A stretch of 26,826 nt of DNA. Source: Stramenopiles sp. TOSAG23-2 (Eukaryota > Sar). The notes below the pieces were generated by a model. The model was given only the letters and a program-made list of their open reading frames with translations. It was not told the origin of the DNA and searched no databases. The DNA lies in NCBI GenBank assembly GCA_900128395.1, contig LT649427.1:1-26826 (forward strand), given 5' to 3'. Shown here in pieces: positions 26,293 through 26,826 of the stretch. Both the position numbers and the translations under genes were made by a program. Position 1 is the stretch's first letter. Every line of letters starts with the position of its first letter.

Positions 26293-26826
26293 ATTTGATA
26301 GATTTTGGAAAAGTTCAGAGTTCCGGGTAGCTCTCTTAATGCTATTTCATGCTATTGTCTAAAGAGTGTGTGTATGTGCCAGAGTTGATGGATGGCCTTG
26401 AATAAAATATAACTATTTTCGGAAATTTATGTTATCAAAAAATTAAAAATATACGTTTTTGTCATTTTGGTTAAATATAAGTATAAGATAGACTACATCA
26501 TGTTGATAGGTGCCATTTTCACTTCGAGTAGGGTTTCCTGAGTATACTTTTACTAATTTACACGAGATGATATTTGTCGAGATATTCTCTTTGGCATGTG
26601 ATTAGTACATATAAGGTTCTTTTTTTCGTTAAAAATCCAATAGTGGTACGTTATAATTTTTCTATAATATTTTTCAATTAATTATTTTTTCCATGAAGAA
26701 AGGTGGTGTGAAAGCTGGAAAGGTAAACAACAGGTAATAATATAGTGAGATATATATACGAAGATGTAATAAAACTAAAACAAAAAGACAAATAGTTGTA
26801 TAATGTAGAGAGTAAGAAGAATAAAC
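26293..26826. other. AT-rich right end, no gene seen
   Basis: About 530 bp with stops in all frames and no recognisable RNA, repeat or coding sequence. Composition is AT-rich like the other gaps. Confidence 0.4.

Noticed and set aside
1-26826. tRNA, rRNA, CRISPR or bacterial operon features
   Set aside because: No cloverleaf with a T-loop-like ggttcRAnYC motif, no rRNA signatures and no regularly spaced direct repeats were seen. The genes are eukaryotic, so bacterial ribosome-binding sites and operons do not apply.

Overview
This is a eukaryotic nuclear window from an AT-rich, gene-dense protist. The evidence is a set of eukaryote-specific genes (CNOT9/RCD1, UTP15, VDAC, a borealin-like chromosomal passenger protein, a PPM1G-type phosphatase), one GT-AG intron, the standard genetic code with all three stops, and A/T-rich gaps full of TA runs and homopolymers. 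Coding regions carry many Asn/Ser/Gln homopolymer tracts. I cannot fix the lineage from sequence alone. A stramenopile or another microbial eukaryote is plausible, and a short interstitial run of TTAGGG suggests that telomere type.

Eleven intact protein genes alternate strictly in strand: secreted glycosidase-like (-), PP2C (+), lysA-type decarboxylase (-), CNOT9 (+), multi-pass membrane RING protein (-), borealin-like (+), GH92 (-), SDR (+), UTP15 (-), coiled-coil protein (+), VDAC (-). Every promoter gap is therefore head-to-head (2720-3581, 7034-7966, 11626-14029, 17447-17827, 20837-21435). Every terminator gap is tail-to-tail (5025-5704, 8951-9564, 14789-15007, 18737-19243, 23221-23782).

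The gaps are not featureless. Pieces of one dispersed repeat sit at 3' ends (1-349, about 5450-5470, 9312-9389, 19131-19195). A 191-bp foldback lies in the GH92/SDR promoter gap. A short TTAGGG array lies in the UTP15/coiled-coil promoter gap. A GC-rich island with 20-bp tandem repeats lies in the lysA/CNOT9 gap. The largest divergent gap (11626-14029) contains two unrecognised plus-strand reading frames broken by frameshifts, next to a 15-bp inverted repeat. The right end (24683-26826) has no intact gene. It holds an 88-nt hairpin with a perfect 19-bp stem and a patchwork of gene fragments: a plus-strand N-terminus, a minus-strand Cys-rich/PKD-like piece and a plus-strand EGF-like piece.

The genes do not form a pathway. 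They are housekeeping functions (mRNA deadenylation, rRNA processing, mitosis, mitochondrial transport, signalling) interspersed with enzymes of bacterial flavour (diaminopimelate-decarboxylase type, GH92 mannosidase). The most notable points are the strict divergent/convergent gene architecture with gap-specific repeats, and the decayed orphan reading frames.
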